A stretch of 36,693 nucleotides of DNA from a virus. Of the stretch, positions 1 to 8,938 are shown one piece after another (position 1 is the first letter of the stretch; each line of letters opens with the position of its first letter). The notes beneath the pieces were generated by a model. It was not told where the DNA came from. It saw only the letters and a program-made list of their open reading frames with translations, and searched no databases. The stretch is from the IMG/VR virus record IMGVR_UViG_3300009127_000019, positions 1 to 36,693 of that record. One strand, 5' to 3'. A program made the position numbers and the translations under genes.

Positions 1-14
1 CGGCCAAAGGGTAA
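1..14 (+). other. Probable 3' end of the gene leaving the right edge
   Basis: The frame of the gene that starts at 35616 leaves one unpaired base at the right edge. Joined to position 1 it reads Ala-Ala-Lys-Gly and then TAA at 12-14, 22 bases before the next ATG. This is seen only if the window is treated as circular. The fit with head-gene order makes a circular or permuted molecule likely, but the sequence alone does not prove it. Confidence 0.6.
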
Positions 15-36
15 GGGTGAAGTAACTCAAATCTCG

Positions 37-3000
37 ATGGATGACCAGGCGAAACTCAACGATGCAAAACGTAGAGCCGGAGAGGAAATAGAGCTGGAGA
101 CAGACGAGGAACAGCAAGAAGCCTATGAACTAGACGAAGAGCTAGCGATGCTTGAATATGGCCTAGCATCTGATCCATTGGCAAATGCCAGGTTTACTCT
201 TGGCGGTAAGCAAGTCGGTATAGATTTCTTTATTGATATTAAAGACCAAAACTTCCCCGAATACCTTACCGTAAAGCAGGCTGAAGCCCTATTCCCTGGA
301 TACCATTTCTCCAGATATGCACAGAAGGGGCTACCCACATATAACAAGGTGCCGAAGGATGCCGCACTTGATGACGTAGCTACGAAGTATAACATGACAG
401 CAGATGAGATAGCCGAAAGAGCAGTACAGATACGCCAAGAGAAGGCTAGGATTAAAGAGTTGAAGCGGGAGGTTTCTTTGGGAGCAGTCGAACCAGAGCT
501 AACCCCTGCACCCCCTCCCCCACCAAGACCTTCGATTATCCAGCAGATGCAGCAGCTCCGTAGTGAAATGGCAAATGATATAAGGGCTATGCAGGGAGCC
601 ATCGAGGGAATGAAGGGTGCAGAAATTACAATCTCTAAAGAGTTCCTTCAAGGCATGGAACGGGAACTTAAATATGCTGATAAGATTCTATCCGGGTTTA
701 AGAGTCGGCCAGACTTACCGGATGCCAATAAGCTGAAGTCTATAATACACGCTTGGGCTAGATATAAAGGGTTTTCTAAAACTCAGTTACAGAGTATTAC
801 CAAGAGCATTAGCGGTAAGACTAGAACCAAGACACTCAGCCAGGAGAAATTACTGGATGTACTGGATGCCGTTAAGAAAAAAAGGCCCAAGCTTATTCAT
901 AGTAAGCATGTAATCACACTCAAGACTGAGGGTAAGATACAAACACTAAAGGATAATCTCATTCGTAACAATCAACTTGATGAGGCAAACTATGATCGGA
1001 TTATGAAAGGACTTGGCCTTTCGACTGATCGCTATAATAATGCTTTTAACTTTATTACCGAATTAGAAGGTAAGACTCTAATCCGCACCATGAATGAGGA
1101 AGCATGGTGGGTTATGCAACAACTGAGAGCGGAAAAGGCTCTCGGTATGGAAGGAAACCAGAACATTAAAGAGTGGCTTGATGCGAATAAAAAGCGTAGC
1201 AAAGATTATGCTGCTCGCAAGCAGAAAGACAAAAAGTCAGGGAAAACCCCCTCAGAGTTTCAGGATATGGCTCTATTTACTTCAGCCATGCAGGAGAATA
1301 CTGGTACGAAATGGTTTGATAGTTGGCAGTATCTCCTTGAAGGTCATCAGGATGCACAGGCAGCTACGAATTATGTAATGGCGCAACTACACCAGTTACC
1401 GCAGTTCAATGCCATATCAGGCAATGAGATGGCTAGAAATAGGGTAGGTGAATATATTGCCAGTCAGTATCCTGGTAGTGGTATTGAGAAACCAATGTAT
1501 CAGGCTGGACCTGAGGGTGCTGTAGTGCCTCCTGATTTGCAGGAATATGCTCAAGCGGTGGCTAAGAACAAAAGTGTTAAGGGCATTAAGTTGGTCGGGA
1601 GTTCTGTAACAGACAAGGCTGCTAAGGATGTTGATATAGTGTATGAGCTAGGAGGTATTAAATTACCTGCTGACAAAGGACAAGCTGAGGAATTAGTTGA
1701 AAGTATCACTGAGCGACTAGCGGGTATTGACGTAAATAAGTATGATACTTTCTTTAAGGTAGATGACCGATACTTTCATCTAGGTACAGGTGCAGGTAGA
1801 CAATTGGTTGAGAATACTGAGTATGGGATAAGACAGGCTGGTAAGCCATCTGTAGACTTGTTGGCACCTGCTCCTCAAGATATTACGCCCAGTGAGCAAA
1901 AGATTGCTGAGCATATCCAAGCTATCTTTAGGAACTTCGAGCCGGATGTTAGACTCAATAAATTTGAGCTTGCCTATCGGCTACATCCCAATGATATTCA
2001 AAGGATGCAGGCTGAAATTATACCCGATGCTCCCATTAAAGACCTAAGAGAGGCAGTAGATATATTCGAGAGTCACGGACAGCAGGCACTTGAGGAATAT
2101 CTAAACACAAAAACCTGGGGCATAATTGAGCAAGGTTATGAACCCCTATCAGTTGCCTATCCAAAACTGATAGGTGCAACCCGTATTGGTATGGCGGCTG
2201 TCGCCCAAGGGCATCTCAGGGTAAGGCAGGGTATTGATTACCCAGTTCAAGACCGCCATATCTTTCAAAGACTTTATACTTATGTTAGACAGATGAATAC
2301 TCTCAAGTATATGAGGCCATCGTTAAGCCACTTTCAAAGAACATGGCTTAATAATTTCAATGAGTTCGACAACTACCGACAGGTGCAATCAATTCTAGAA
2401 ATGAATATCAATGAACTTAAAGGCTACCATCCCTATGAGGGTAAACTAGCTACTATGATACGGCGACTGTATTCACAAACAATGTCCGCCGTTTTCTTTG
2501 ACCCTTATAAATGGTTTCGTAATAAGTTTCAGAACCTATCTTTTAATGTACTTAGGCCACGTTATGTGTTCCCCCGTACTTTCCGTAAGCTGACTGGTCA
2601 TCGGGCGACATTCTTTCAGGGTAGGGTGAGTATGCTCCGCGGCCTAACTCACGATTACCTAATGCAGGGTTATGAACCCCTACCTGGCTTCGGGCCACTA
2701 GTCAGACTAGTAAATAGAGCCAGTCGCTACCCCTGGACTGATGACACCAATAGACAGGAAAGTTTTAATATGTACTATGATAATGCAGTAAACGCTCTGA
2801 AGCGTTATCGTAAGCACCATAATGTTGAGCGGTTATTTAAGGAAACGTATGCCCTTGAGTTTGAGAGGCCTCAACAGCAGAGACTTGCCGAAATACTTGC
2901 CCAACCGATGGTAAGTTACAATCTGAAAGGAATGCCAAATGTAACGGGCGAAGAGGCATTTGCTCTGGAAGTGGCTTGGGAAGGCACGAATCTAACTCAC

Positions 3001-5574
3001 TTCCGATATGCCAAGACACAGGGCGCACCAGCACAACAAGGCCCAATTGGTAGCATACTTGGTAATCTTTTTACTTTCCCGCGTAGTTGGGGGCAACGTA
3101 TCTTGAAGCAGGTGACTAAACTCAGACCGGGTTCTGGTGCCACATTCAATGAAAAACTTATTGCCACCAAAGTTGTTGCTGGCATTATTATCATTTCATT
3201 TCTGATTGGTGAAGGGTTCCGGCGGATCACCGGCAGAAAGTTTAATCCCTATGACCCAATGAATATACTAAGCTGGACTCCTGGTGGCTTGGTACTGGGT
3301 ACCACGGCAGAAATCGGTAACATGCTCTACAATCTTGGGCAGGCTGCTTTCGGAGATAAGAGCTATCAGGGCGCAGTATTGTCTAGTATTCCGAGATTAG
3401 CCGGTTTGATGATGCCGTTATATGATATGTTCGTTAATATATTGGAGAGTGCAACCGATACTAAGAACATAGATTATTACTTCCTTAACAAAGTTCGTGA
3501 GTTATTGGATTCCGAATATACTGCCAGGGGTGGTCAGAATGTAATTGAGAGAGATTGGGTAGCGTGGATACAACACGCCCTATTCCGTGGCGAAATGCCT
3601 GAATACGAAATGCCCGATAACCCCGAAGTGGTAAGACTGAGAGAAGAATATAGGGATTTGTTCCTACTCTATGATGACTATGCAGACCCGATGAGTGGCG
3701 ATTATATAGAGGAGGAGAAAGACCGTAGGGAGGCAAGACAGGAACTTTTACATAATAACACCGACTTTGCCGATGCCAAAAGAACGATAGAGTTTTATGA
3801 TCTTGGCTATTGGGACGAAAAAGCAATGAAAGCTTTTGAAAGTACGGCCTGGTGGAAGAAGTATATTCAGGACATCCCACTTATCGGTGAGATGTACGGT
3901 CAGCCTAATGCCCTTGACCTTGAGACAGAGCTATTAAATCAATATCTGGAATACGGACATAAGGTTGATGAGTTTGGATCGAACTCAGCCGAGGCTATAT
4001 TATATAGATATGACCATTCCGATTTGCAAAGTTTTGGCTCTTTACATGATGAGGACGGGAAGCCATTAACCTTTGGCTGGCAGGAGCAAGAGTTGACGGA
4101 TCAAGAAGTAAAACGCTATAGGCTAATCGTTAAAGACCGAAAACTTATTGATTGGCGAGATGGATGGAGTGATAGAACATCGGATATTTATATTAAAGAT
4201 GATGATGAACGGAAGGCAGTACTTCAAGCGTTAAGGGGTGAACGTACTGATGAGAACGTAGAAGCTCTCAAGAATGTTGGCTTAAATGACGCTGAGATAA
4301 ACGAAATATATTCCTCAAATACTGATTTTCTTGATAATGAGAGAAGAATAAAGGCCCTTGAGAATGATGTACCTTCAGATGATATTATGGAAGAGTTTGT
4401 TGAATATAGTCAAAAGGTCGATGAGTTTGGTGGTAGTAGTGCTGAAGCCCGACTATTTAGGCTCGATCATTCTGGTTTATCTGCGTGGGGTCAACTCAAT
4501 GATGTATTCGGGTGGGTTGAAATTCCCGAGGAAGATCGGCGTAAACTAGAACTTCAGGTAAACTTCAGTAAAGACTTTGATGATTATGATGCCATAGCTG
4601 ATAAGGCTGGTCTATCAAATGATGATAAGACACAAGAGCGACAAGATATGTTGTTTACTGAGGATGAGACATCACGCTTTGGCATAGTTCTTACGGATTT
4701 CGGCAAGGCTTATTACACAAAGGATGCCTATGAAGAAGGCTATTCTGAGAGCCAGTGGGATAAGCACCTTGAGTTCCAAGAGATACCTGAATGGGGTAGC
4801 TGGCGGGATAGATGGCTGGTCGATCCTGATAACTCACTGTACGCAGCAGAGTATTACAATGAAGATATTGGCGGTCATGTGCCGGTTCACCCAGATGATA
4901 TAGCCAACATTAAGCCCGAGATGTACGATCAACTGTATCTGGACTTTAAGGATGACTTCGAGGCTTTTGATGATATCAGCTATGATAGTACTCTAAATGC
5001 GAAGCAGAAGGAAGAAGAGCGAATACAGTCTCTATTGGGCAAGCGTGACTTTGGGGTTGCATACTATAAGCGAGAGGCTTATGAGAATGGTTTACACAAC
5101 GTAAATGAGGATGTCCTAGATGATTATGCCGGGTGGTTTTTGGGGATAAAGGATACACTGAAGAAACCTGAAGGCTGGCGCTTTGATTTCTGGTTCGCTG
5201 ATGATTGGTGGCTTATGGCTCACCCTGACTTTGAGGATGCGATGGTCCAGTTATATCAGGATAGCAATGGAAAACATGGCTGGAAGGAGCATAGCGACTT
5301 TTCGAAGGTGCCTAGTCGCCATGTATTAGAACTATTCTTTGAGTATGATCTAATAACTTCGCCTAGCGGACGGTTGCAATTTAGGATAGACCATCCTGAG
5401 CTTGACGCATGGGGGCAGATATACTTTGACTGGCAGCCTGCGGCTGGTCGGGAAGATGAAGTTAAGAGGGTTGAGGGCTGGCCGGAACACGCTACCGATT
5501 TGATTGAGCTAAAGGCAAGGCTCGAAGAACTAGAGAGGATCGTGCAAAGTGCTTCAATCTACCCACCAGAATGA
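37..5574 (+). CDS. Giant internal virion-type protein with nucleotidyltransferase-like motif
   Basis: This 1845-residue protein lies between the portal side and the scaffold/capsid genes, the place of internal or ejected virion proteins in many short-tailed phages; that role is inferred. The N-terminus is acidic and charged, with a proline run near residues 152-160. Residues 519-535 read LVGSSVTDKAAKDVDIV, which matches the GS...DxD signature of nucleotidyltransferase folds, and SVDLL at 605-609 could give the third aspartate (D531, D533, D607). A hydrophobic, membrane-spanning-like stretch lies near 1041-1062 and a second near 1110-1135. The C-terminal third holds diverged internal repeats. 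The ATG at 37 has no close Shine-Dalgarno sequence. The frame is open back to position 1, and across a circular join an upstream ATG (MIYRK...) is possible. Confidence 0.85.
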   Translation: MDDQAKLNDAKRRAGEEIELETDEEQQEAYELDEELAMLEYGLASDPLANARFTLGGKQVGIDFFIDIKDQNFPEYLTVKQAEALFPGYHFSRYAQKGLPTYNKVPKDAALDDVATKYNMTADEIAERAVQIRQEKARIKELKREVSLGAVEPELTPAPPPPPRPSIIQQMQQLRSEMANDIRAMQGAIEGMKGAEITISKEFLQGMERELKYADKILSGFKSRPDLPDANKLKSIIHAWARYKGFSKTQLQSITKSISGKTRTKTLSQEKLLDVLDAVKKKRPKLIHSKHVITLKTEGKIQTLKDNLIRNNQLDEANYDRIMKGLGLSTDRYNNAFNFITELEGKTLIRTMNEEAWWVMQQLRAEKALGMEGNQNIKEWLDANKKRSKDYAARKQKDKKSGKTPSEFQDMALFTSAMQENTGTKWFDSWQYLLEGHQDAQAATNYVMAQLHQLPQFNAISGNEMARNRVGEYIASQYPGSGIEKPMYQAGPEGAVVPPDLQEYAQAVAKNKSVKGIKLVGSSVTDKAAKDVDIVYELGGIKLPADKGQAEELVESITERLAGIDVNKYDTFFKVDDRYFHLGTGAGRQLVENTEYGIRQAGKPSVDLLAPAPQDITPSEQKIAEHIQAIFRNFEPDVRLNKFELAYRLHPNDIQRMQAEIIPDAPIKDLREAVDIFESHGQQALEEYLNTKTWGIIEQGYEPLSVAYPKLIGATRIGMAAVAQGHLRVRQGIDYPVQDRHIFQRLYTYVRQMNTLKYMRPSLSHFQRTWLNNFNEFDNYRQVQSILEMNINELKGYHPYEGKLATMIRRLYSQTMSAVFFDPYKWFRNKFQNLSFNVLRPRYVFPRTFRKLTGHRATFFQGRVSMLRGLTHDYLMQGYEPLPGFGPLVRLVNRASRYPWTDDTNRQESFNMYYDNAVNALKRYRKHHNVERLFKETYALEFERPQQQRLAEILAQPMVSYNLKGMPNVTGEEAFALEVAWEGTNLTHFRYAKTQGAPAQQGPIGSILGNLFTFPRSWGQRILKQVTKLRPGSGATFNEKLIATKVVAGIIIISFLIGEGFRRITGRKFNPYDPMNILSWTPGGLVLGTTAEIGNMLYNLGQAAFGDKSYQGAVLSSIPRLAGLMMPLYDMFVNILESATDTKNIDYYFLNKVRELLDSEYTARGGQNVIERDWVAWIQHALFRGEMPEYEMPDNPEVVRLREEYRDLFLLYDDYADPMSGDYIEEEKDRREARQELLHNNTDFADAKRTIEFYDLGYWDEKAMKAFESTAWWKKYIQDIPLIGEMYGQPNALDLETELLNQYLEYGHKVDEFGSNSAEAILYRYDHSDLQSFGSLHDEDGKPLTFGWQEQELTDQEVKRYRLIVKDRKLIDWRDGWSDRTSDIYIKDDDERKAVLQALRGERTDENVEALKNVGLNDAEINEIYSSNTDFLDNERRIKALENDVPSDDIMEEFVEYSQKVDEFGGSSAEARLFRLDHSGLSAWGQLNDVFGWVEIPEEDRRKLELQVNFSKDFDDYDAIADKAGLSNDDKTQERQDMLFTEDETSRFGIVLTDFGKAYYTKDAYEEGYSESQWDKHLEFQEIPEWGSWRDRWLVDPDNSLYAAEYYNEDIGGHVPVHPDDIANIKPEMYDQLYLDFKDDFEAFDDISYDSTLNAKQKEEERIQSLLGKRDFGVAYYKREAYENGLHNVNEDVLDDYAGWFLGIKDTLKKPEGWRFDFWFADDWWLMAHPDFEDAMVQLYQDSNGKHGWKEHSDFSKVPSRHVLELFFEYDLITSPSGRLQFRIDHPELDAWGQIYFDWQPAAGREDEVKRVEGWPEHATDLIELKARLEELERIVQSASIYPPE

Positions 5575-5740
5575 ACTAAGATGTAAGAATTGCAATCGTA
5601 AACTAGGCGAGAACCTTACTGGCCAGGTCGAGATTGTTTGCCCCAGGTGCGGTTGCTTTAATAATTTCGGCGTACCTCTTGACAAACAGAAAGACTTGGT
5701 TTATACTTTTTCACAAAGGATAGAGGATCCATTGAAGTAA
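5549..5740 (+). CDS. Com-like zinc finger protein
   Basis: This 63-residue protein has two CxxC pairs, CKNC and CPRC, in the arrangement LRCKNCNRKLGE...VEIVCPRCGCFN. That is the pattern of the Mu Com family, a zinc-binding translational activator of the mom DNA-modification gene. No mom-like gene is recognised here, so the target is unknown. The start is a GTG at 5549 with AGAGAGGA about nine bases upstream. It overlaps the giant gene by 26 bases, which suggests translational coupling. Its 3' part also contains a near-consensus promoter at 5679-5707. Confidence 0.75.
   Translation: MLQSTHQNELRCKNCNRKLGENLTGQVEIVCPRCGCFNNFGVPLDKQKDLVYTFSQRIEDPLK
5679..5707 (+). promoter_or_regulatory. Strong sigma70-type promoter ahead of the head genes
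   Basis: TTGACA at 5679-5684 and TATACT at 5702-5707 are separated by exactly 17 bases. The element lies inside the end of the Com-like gene. The expected transcript starts near 5714 and meets the hairpin terminator at 5768-5829 after about 115 bases, before reaching the scaffold and capsid genes. Confidence 0.7.
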
Positions 5741-5767
5741 CAACAGAATAACCAAGAGCTACTTTAG

Positions 5768-5829
5768 ATAGCCGTAACTCAGAGCGCCGGGAGCGCCAGC
5801 ACTTTTGAGTTATGGCTATTTGTTTTTCG
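5768..5829 (+). terminator. Rho-independent terminator or attenuator
   Basis: A 14-base stem pairs 5768-5781 (ATAGCCGTAACTCA) with 5806-5819 (TGAGTTATGGCTAT), with a single G-U pair. The loop contains a GCGCC repeat, and TTGTTTTT follows directly. It sits between a strong promoter and the capsid genes, so it may work as an attenuator, set head-gene read-through, or end a short RNA of about 115 nt. Confidence 0.8.
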
Positions 5830-5839
5830 GAGGTAAAGG

Positions 5840-6001
5840 ATGCCAGCAGTAAGTAAGAATCAACACACACTAGCTTGTATCGCTCTCTCAATTAAAAAGG
5901 GCGAAACACCGGCCTCATACTCAAAGCAAGGCGCTAAGATGGCGAGTAGTATGAGTGAGGACGAATTAAATATCTATTGTAAGGAACCCGTACAAAAATA
6001 A
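5840..6001 (+). CDS. DUF3008-like small protein
   Basis: This 53-residue protein begins MPAVSKNQHTLACIALSIKKG and contains KMASSMSEDEL. That is the characteristic pattern of the short phage DUF3008 family (MPAVSKxQQ...A..MS...L), whose function is unknown. The start has GGAGGTAAAGG directly upstream. It follows the terminator hairpin and ends just before the Shine-Dalgarno sequence of the scaffold gene, so it belongs to the head operon. Confidence 0.8.
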   Translation: MPAVSKNQHTLACIALSIKKGETPASYSKQGAKMASSMSEDELNIYCKEPVQK

Positions 6002-6017
6002 TTAGGAGGCGAAAAGC

Positions 6018-6725
6018 ATGGACGGCGAAGATAATACTACTCAGGACCCTCTTCCAGGGACGGGACAGGCTTCTGGTGGTGATGCTGGCCCTTCAGCAGA
6101 TGCCGAAACTAGATTAACACCGGCGCAAGTGGATCAACTTGTTAAGGAGCGCCATAGCAAGCTCGACACTAAGATTCATGGACTCGAAACTACGATTGCC
6201 GATAGGGACAAGGAACTGACGGCAATTCGGGATGAGAGAAAATCCCTCAAAAAGCAGATTGACGAGCTAGGCTCAAAAGACCCGGAAGCCTTTAACCTTG
6301 TTAAAAAAGAGCAGGAGTTGAGGGAGCGTGAGAACAAGCTAAGAGATGACCGGGATGCGCTTACTAAAGATCAAGAAACGAATAAGGATAGGTTGGCACT
6401 GGCAGCCGACACTCTGATGGAGATAGAGGTTTGGGATATTTCCACCGAGTATGAAGGCGGTCATGCGGTGAAGCTAAAAGACTTGTGTATCACATTCGAT
6501 GCCAAAACCCCTGAGCAAATCCGCAAAGTGGCCGATACCCTATGGCAACGTAAGCAGGGCAGGGCCAGCACGGTTCAACCTTATTCCGGTGTTACGTCTG
6601 GTGGCGGCAGCGAAAGCCTTGAAGAGTTGGTAAAAAAACCTGCGAAGAATATGACTTATGAGGAACGTCTAGCACATCAAGCAAAACTAGATAAACTTCG
6701 TGGAAAAAAAGTAAAAACTGCCTAA
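6018..6725 (+). CDS. Putative capsid scaffold protein
   Basis: This 235-residue protein lies immediately upstream of the major capsid gene, the usual scaffold position. The N-terminus is low in complexity and rich in Gly/Asp. Residues of about 35-125 are highly charged and predicted coiled coil (repeated KEL, RDER, REREN elements). A compact C-terminal part is followed by a basic tail ending GKKVKTA, such as scaffolds use to bind coat protein. The start has TTAGGAGGCGAAAAGC upstream. Assignment rests on position and composition; there is no catalytic motif and no sign of a protease domain. Confidence 0.75.
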   Translation: MDGEDNTTQDPLPGTGQASGGDAGPSADAETRLTPAQVDQLVKERHSKLDTKIHGLETTIADRDKELTAIRDERKSLKKQIDELGSKDPEAFNLVKKEQELRERENKLRDDRDALTKDQETNKDRLALAADTLMEIEVWDISTEYEGGHAVKLKDLCITFDAKTPEQIRKVADTLWQRKQGRASTVQPYSGVTSGGGSESLEELVKKPAKNMTYEERLAHQAKLDKLRGKKVKTA

Positions 6726-6742
6726 ACAGGAGGTAACTAGCA

Positions 6743-7624
6743 ATGGCAACCGGAGATATGACGGCTACTACTATGGCAACGTGGCTGCCGGAAGTGTGGT
6801 CGTCTTTAGCAGATGTATCCTATCATACTAATGTCGTCTTGCCTGATCTTATGGATCGGCGTTGGGAACCGGAGATCGGAGTCGGTAAAGGCGACACGGT
6901 AAACGTACCTCAGTTCACGCAAAAGGGGCGCTCGTATGTTAATAAACGATCTACTTTCGGTACCGGCGCATCCCTAACCTTTAACTATGTAACTGAGAAC
7001 CAGACCCAAATCCTGATTGACCAGATGGCGATTTACGCTTTCCGAATGCCGGTAGAAATGTCGGCACAGAAGATGGCGAAATATGAGCAGCTTCTAACCG
7101 ATGCTGCCGGGCCATCAATCGCAGAGCAGGTGGACTACGAACTGGCGTCCGATGACACCAACGGCCTGGATGCTCTAACTGCTATCGGTGCGGATAATGT
7201 CGATGTAACTGATGATGTAATTCTTGAGGGTGAAACTAATCTCAACGACGTTAATGCGCCGGACACTGACAGATTCTTTGTATTCTCTCCTGGCACTCGT
7301 AGCTCTCTAATGAAGATTGAGGCGATTCGTAATCAGCTATATGCCAAGACGGTGGGTAATCTCGCTGGTAACAAGGGTGCTGGTTATATTGGCCCGGTCT
7401 ATACTTTGGGTTGCTACATGAGCAACAATCTTGAAGCGGGTACGGCTGGTAAGAAAAATGCAATCTTCCATCGCTTCTGCATCGCCTTTTGCGAACAGCA
7501 GGCCGTAAAGATCGAGAAGGGGCTTAATATCGCAGACGGTCTATTTAACGAGTATGCCGCCTACAACGTCTACGGCTTCAAGATGATTAAGTCCACATTC
7601 GGCAGGGAGGTTGACGGTAAGTAA
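6743..7624 (+). CDS. Major capsid protein, P22-coat/HK97-fold type
   Basis: This 293-residue protein follows the scaffold with a strong ribosome site (AGGAGGTAACTAGCA). The N-terminus, TATTMATWLPEVWSS, followed by WEPEIGVGKGDTVNVP and the closing YNVYGFKMIKSTFGREVDGK, resembles phage coat proteins of the HK97 fold in podoviruses and small siphoviruses. It has no long N-terminal delta domain, in agreement with a separate scaffold gene. It should assemble the icosahedral shell. The stop overlaps the ATG of the next gene (TAATG), indicating coupling. Confidence 0.88.
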   Translation: MATGDMTATTMATWLPEVWSSLADVSYHTNVVLPDLMDRRWEPEIGVGKGDTVNVPQFTQKGRSYVNKRSTFGTGASLTFNYVTENQTQILIDQMAIYAFRMPVEMSAQKMAKYEQLLTDAAGPSIAEQVDYELASDDTNGLDALTAIGADNVDVTDDVILEGETNLNDVNAPDTDRFFVFSPGTRSSLMKIEAIRNQLYAKTVGNLAGNKGAGYIGPVYTLGCYMSNNLEAGTAGKKNAIFHRFCIAFCEQQAVKIEKGLNIADGLFNEYAAYNVYGFKMIKSTFGREVDGK

Positions 7625-7956
7625 TGACTGACAGAAACATCCTTAACCCTGTTTCGGCGGCAAAGGGAGTATGGGAACGTGGTACTTTTACGGTTCCCGA
7701 AGATACACCTCATAGCCGGATTGAAGAGGTAAAACATAAGTATCTCAGAAAATTTGGTGAGGCACTAGAGCGACAGGGCTTTGAAGTTCTCGAAGTGCTA
7801 GGGCCGATGCCAAGCCAGGGAAGGATGCCAGCCGAACCAGGGCGCAAGCGTTATGACGCTTTTGCCAGGGTGCGGCGTAAGCCAGTCACACTAACACTCG
7901 AAGTAGATGAGACTGTTATGCCTAAACTCGAAGCTGTAGGGATGCAGCAAAAATAA
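7624..7956 (+). CDS. Hypothetical head-operon protein
   Basis: This 110-residue protein is coupled to the capsid stop codon through TAATGA. It is charged, with a mixed alpha/beta pattern (RIEEVKHKYLRKFGEALERQGFEVLEVLG) and a basic segment (GRKRYDAFARVRRKP). No family is recognised. Its place directly after the capsid suggests a head-completion or accessory virion role, which is only inference. Confidence 0.7.
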   Translation: MTDRNILNPVSAAKGVWERGTFTVPEDTPHSRIEEVKHKYLRKFGEALERQGFEVLEVLGPMPSQGRMPAEPGRKRYDAFARVRRKPVTLTLEVDETVMPKLEAVGMQQK

Positions 7957-8008
7957 ATAAGGAGGACAAGGGCCTCAAAGCTCAGGACTTAGGGCCTGAA
8001 AAAGTAAA

Positions 8009-8800
8009 ATGGCAGAACCAATATTACTCTATCCTTTTCGCAACAGACTAAAGCGAACCATGAATCCCGAAGTCATGCGGGAGTGGCTTGAGTTTCTATC
8101 CCCGGACATGGTGCGGTTTGAAGAGGACTTCCTTAGCAAGGTAGACGTTACCTATAAATTCGGTACGCTTACCAATGGTACAAGTGCGGCAGTAACCGGG
8201 ACCGTAGCCAGCCAAGCCAATGGCATTTGCCGTCTAACTACCGGAACTAGCAACGACGGCTACGCCGCAATCTTCCCGAATCAGGATGCTTCGCTCGAAG
8301 GGGCTGGCTTCCTGGGGAATAACAGTGCAGTCATTTGGGCTAGGATAACAGCATCGGCTATTACGGCACTCAAGATGGAGGTCGGATTTACCGATGCCGA
8401 CGACGATGCCGGAGCGATCAATGTTCTAGCGACACCCACCACAACTGCCGATGACTGCGCTGCCTGGTGCTTCGATACCGATGATTCCGGTAATCCTCAG
8501 TGGCAGGGTGTATACAACGCTGCTGGTGGGACGGCTGCTAAAGTTGAGCCTGACCTTACCGATATTGCCGCATCAACCTATGAGTGGTTGGGCGTGGCCT
8601 TGCTTGGTGATAAGGTCAAGTTCATGCATGCTGACCAGTACGGAAACCCGGACTACGAAAGTTCATGGTATGCTACGGCCATTACTGCTACGGATGCCTT
8701 AGTACCGTGGATAATCGCTCAGACTCGAAACACCACATCAAAGAACGTCGATGTGGACTACATGATTGCTTATCAAAGGAGAACTTCAGCAGACGATTAA
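8009..8800 (+). CDS. Putative virion surface protein, beta-rich
   Basis: This 263-residue protein has a short N-terminal helix region (EVMREWLEFLSPDMVRFEEDF) followed by a long Thr/Ala/Gly-rich, beta-strand-like region with several aromatic tips. That is the make-up of a jelly-roll or lectin-like capsid decoration or head-fibre protein. There is no Shine-Dalgarno sequence next to the ATG. A good AAGGAGG lies about 43 bases upstream, and imperfect AGGGCCT repeats at 7969-7975 and 7991-7997 could fold and bring it closer. Function is inferred from position and composition. Confidence 0.7.
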   Translation: MAEPILLYPFRNRLKRTMNPEVMREWLEFLSPDMVRFEEDFLSKVDVTYKFGTLTNGTSAAVTGTVASQANGICRLTTGTSNDGYAAIFPNQDASLEGAGFLGNNSAVIWARITASAITALKMEVGFTDADDDAGAINVLATPTTTADDCAAWCFDTDDSGNPQWQGVYNAAGGTAAKVEPDLTDIAASTYEWLGVALLGDKVKFMHADQYGNPDYESSWYATAITATDALVPWIIAQTRNTTSKNVDVDYMIAYQRRTSADD

Positions 8801-8938
8801 CGGGTAAGCTAATAGCAAATAAGTACCTGTTAGGAGGCTTATTGTAAATATGAACTTAGTCAGGAGAATAAAATAGCTACGAGACTGATTGTTTATTGGA
8901 TGCAGTAAGTAAAATAAATAAAAAGAGGTAAAAGGAAA
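8801..8938 (+). other. Intergenic stretch with possible ATA-start micro-ORF
   Basis: No ordinary gene is visible. TAGGAGG at 8831-8837 precedes a nine-codon ATG frame at 8850-8876. AGGAG at 8862-8866 is followed six bases later by ATA GCT ACG AGA CTG ATT..., an 11-residue frame closed by TAA at 8906-8908. Neither is long enough to call a gene. The leader could be a regulatory 5' region of the gene at 8939. Confidence 0.3.

Noticed and set aside
7969-7997. AGGGCCT direct repeats upstream of 8009
   Set aside because: Only two short copies; pairing between them would have a central G-G mismatch. It is mentioned as a possible ribosome-site effect but not called as a feature.
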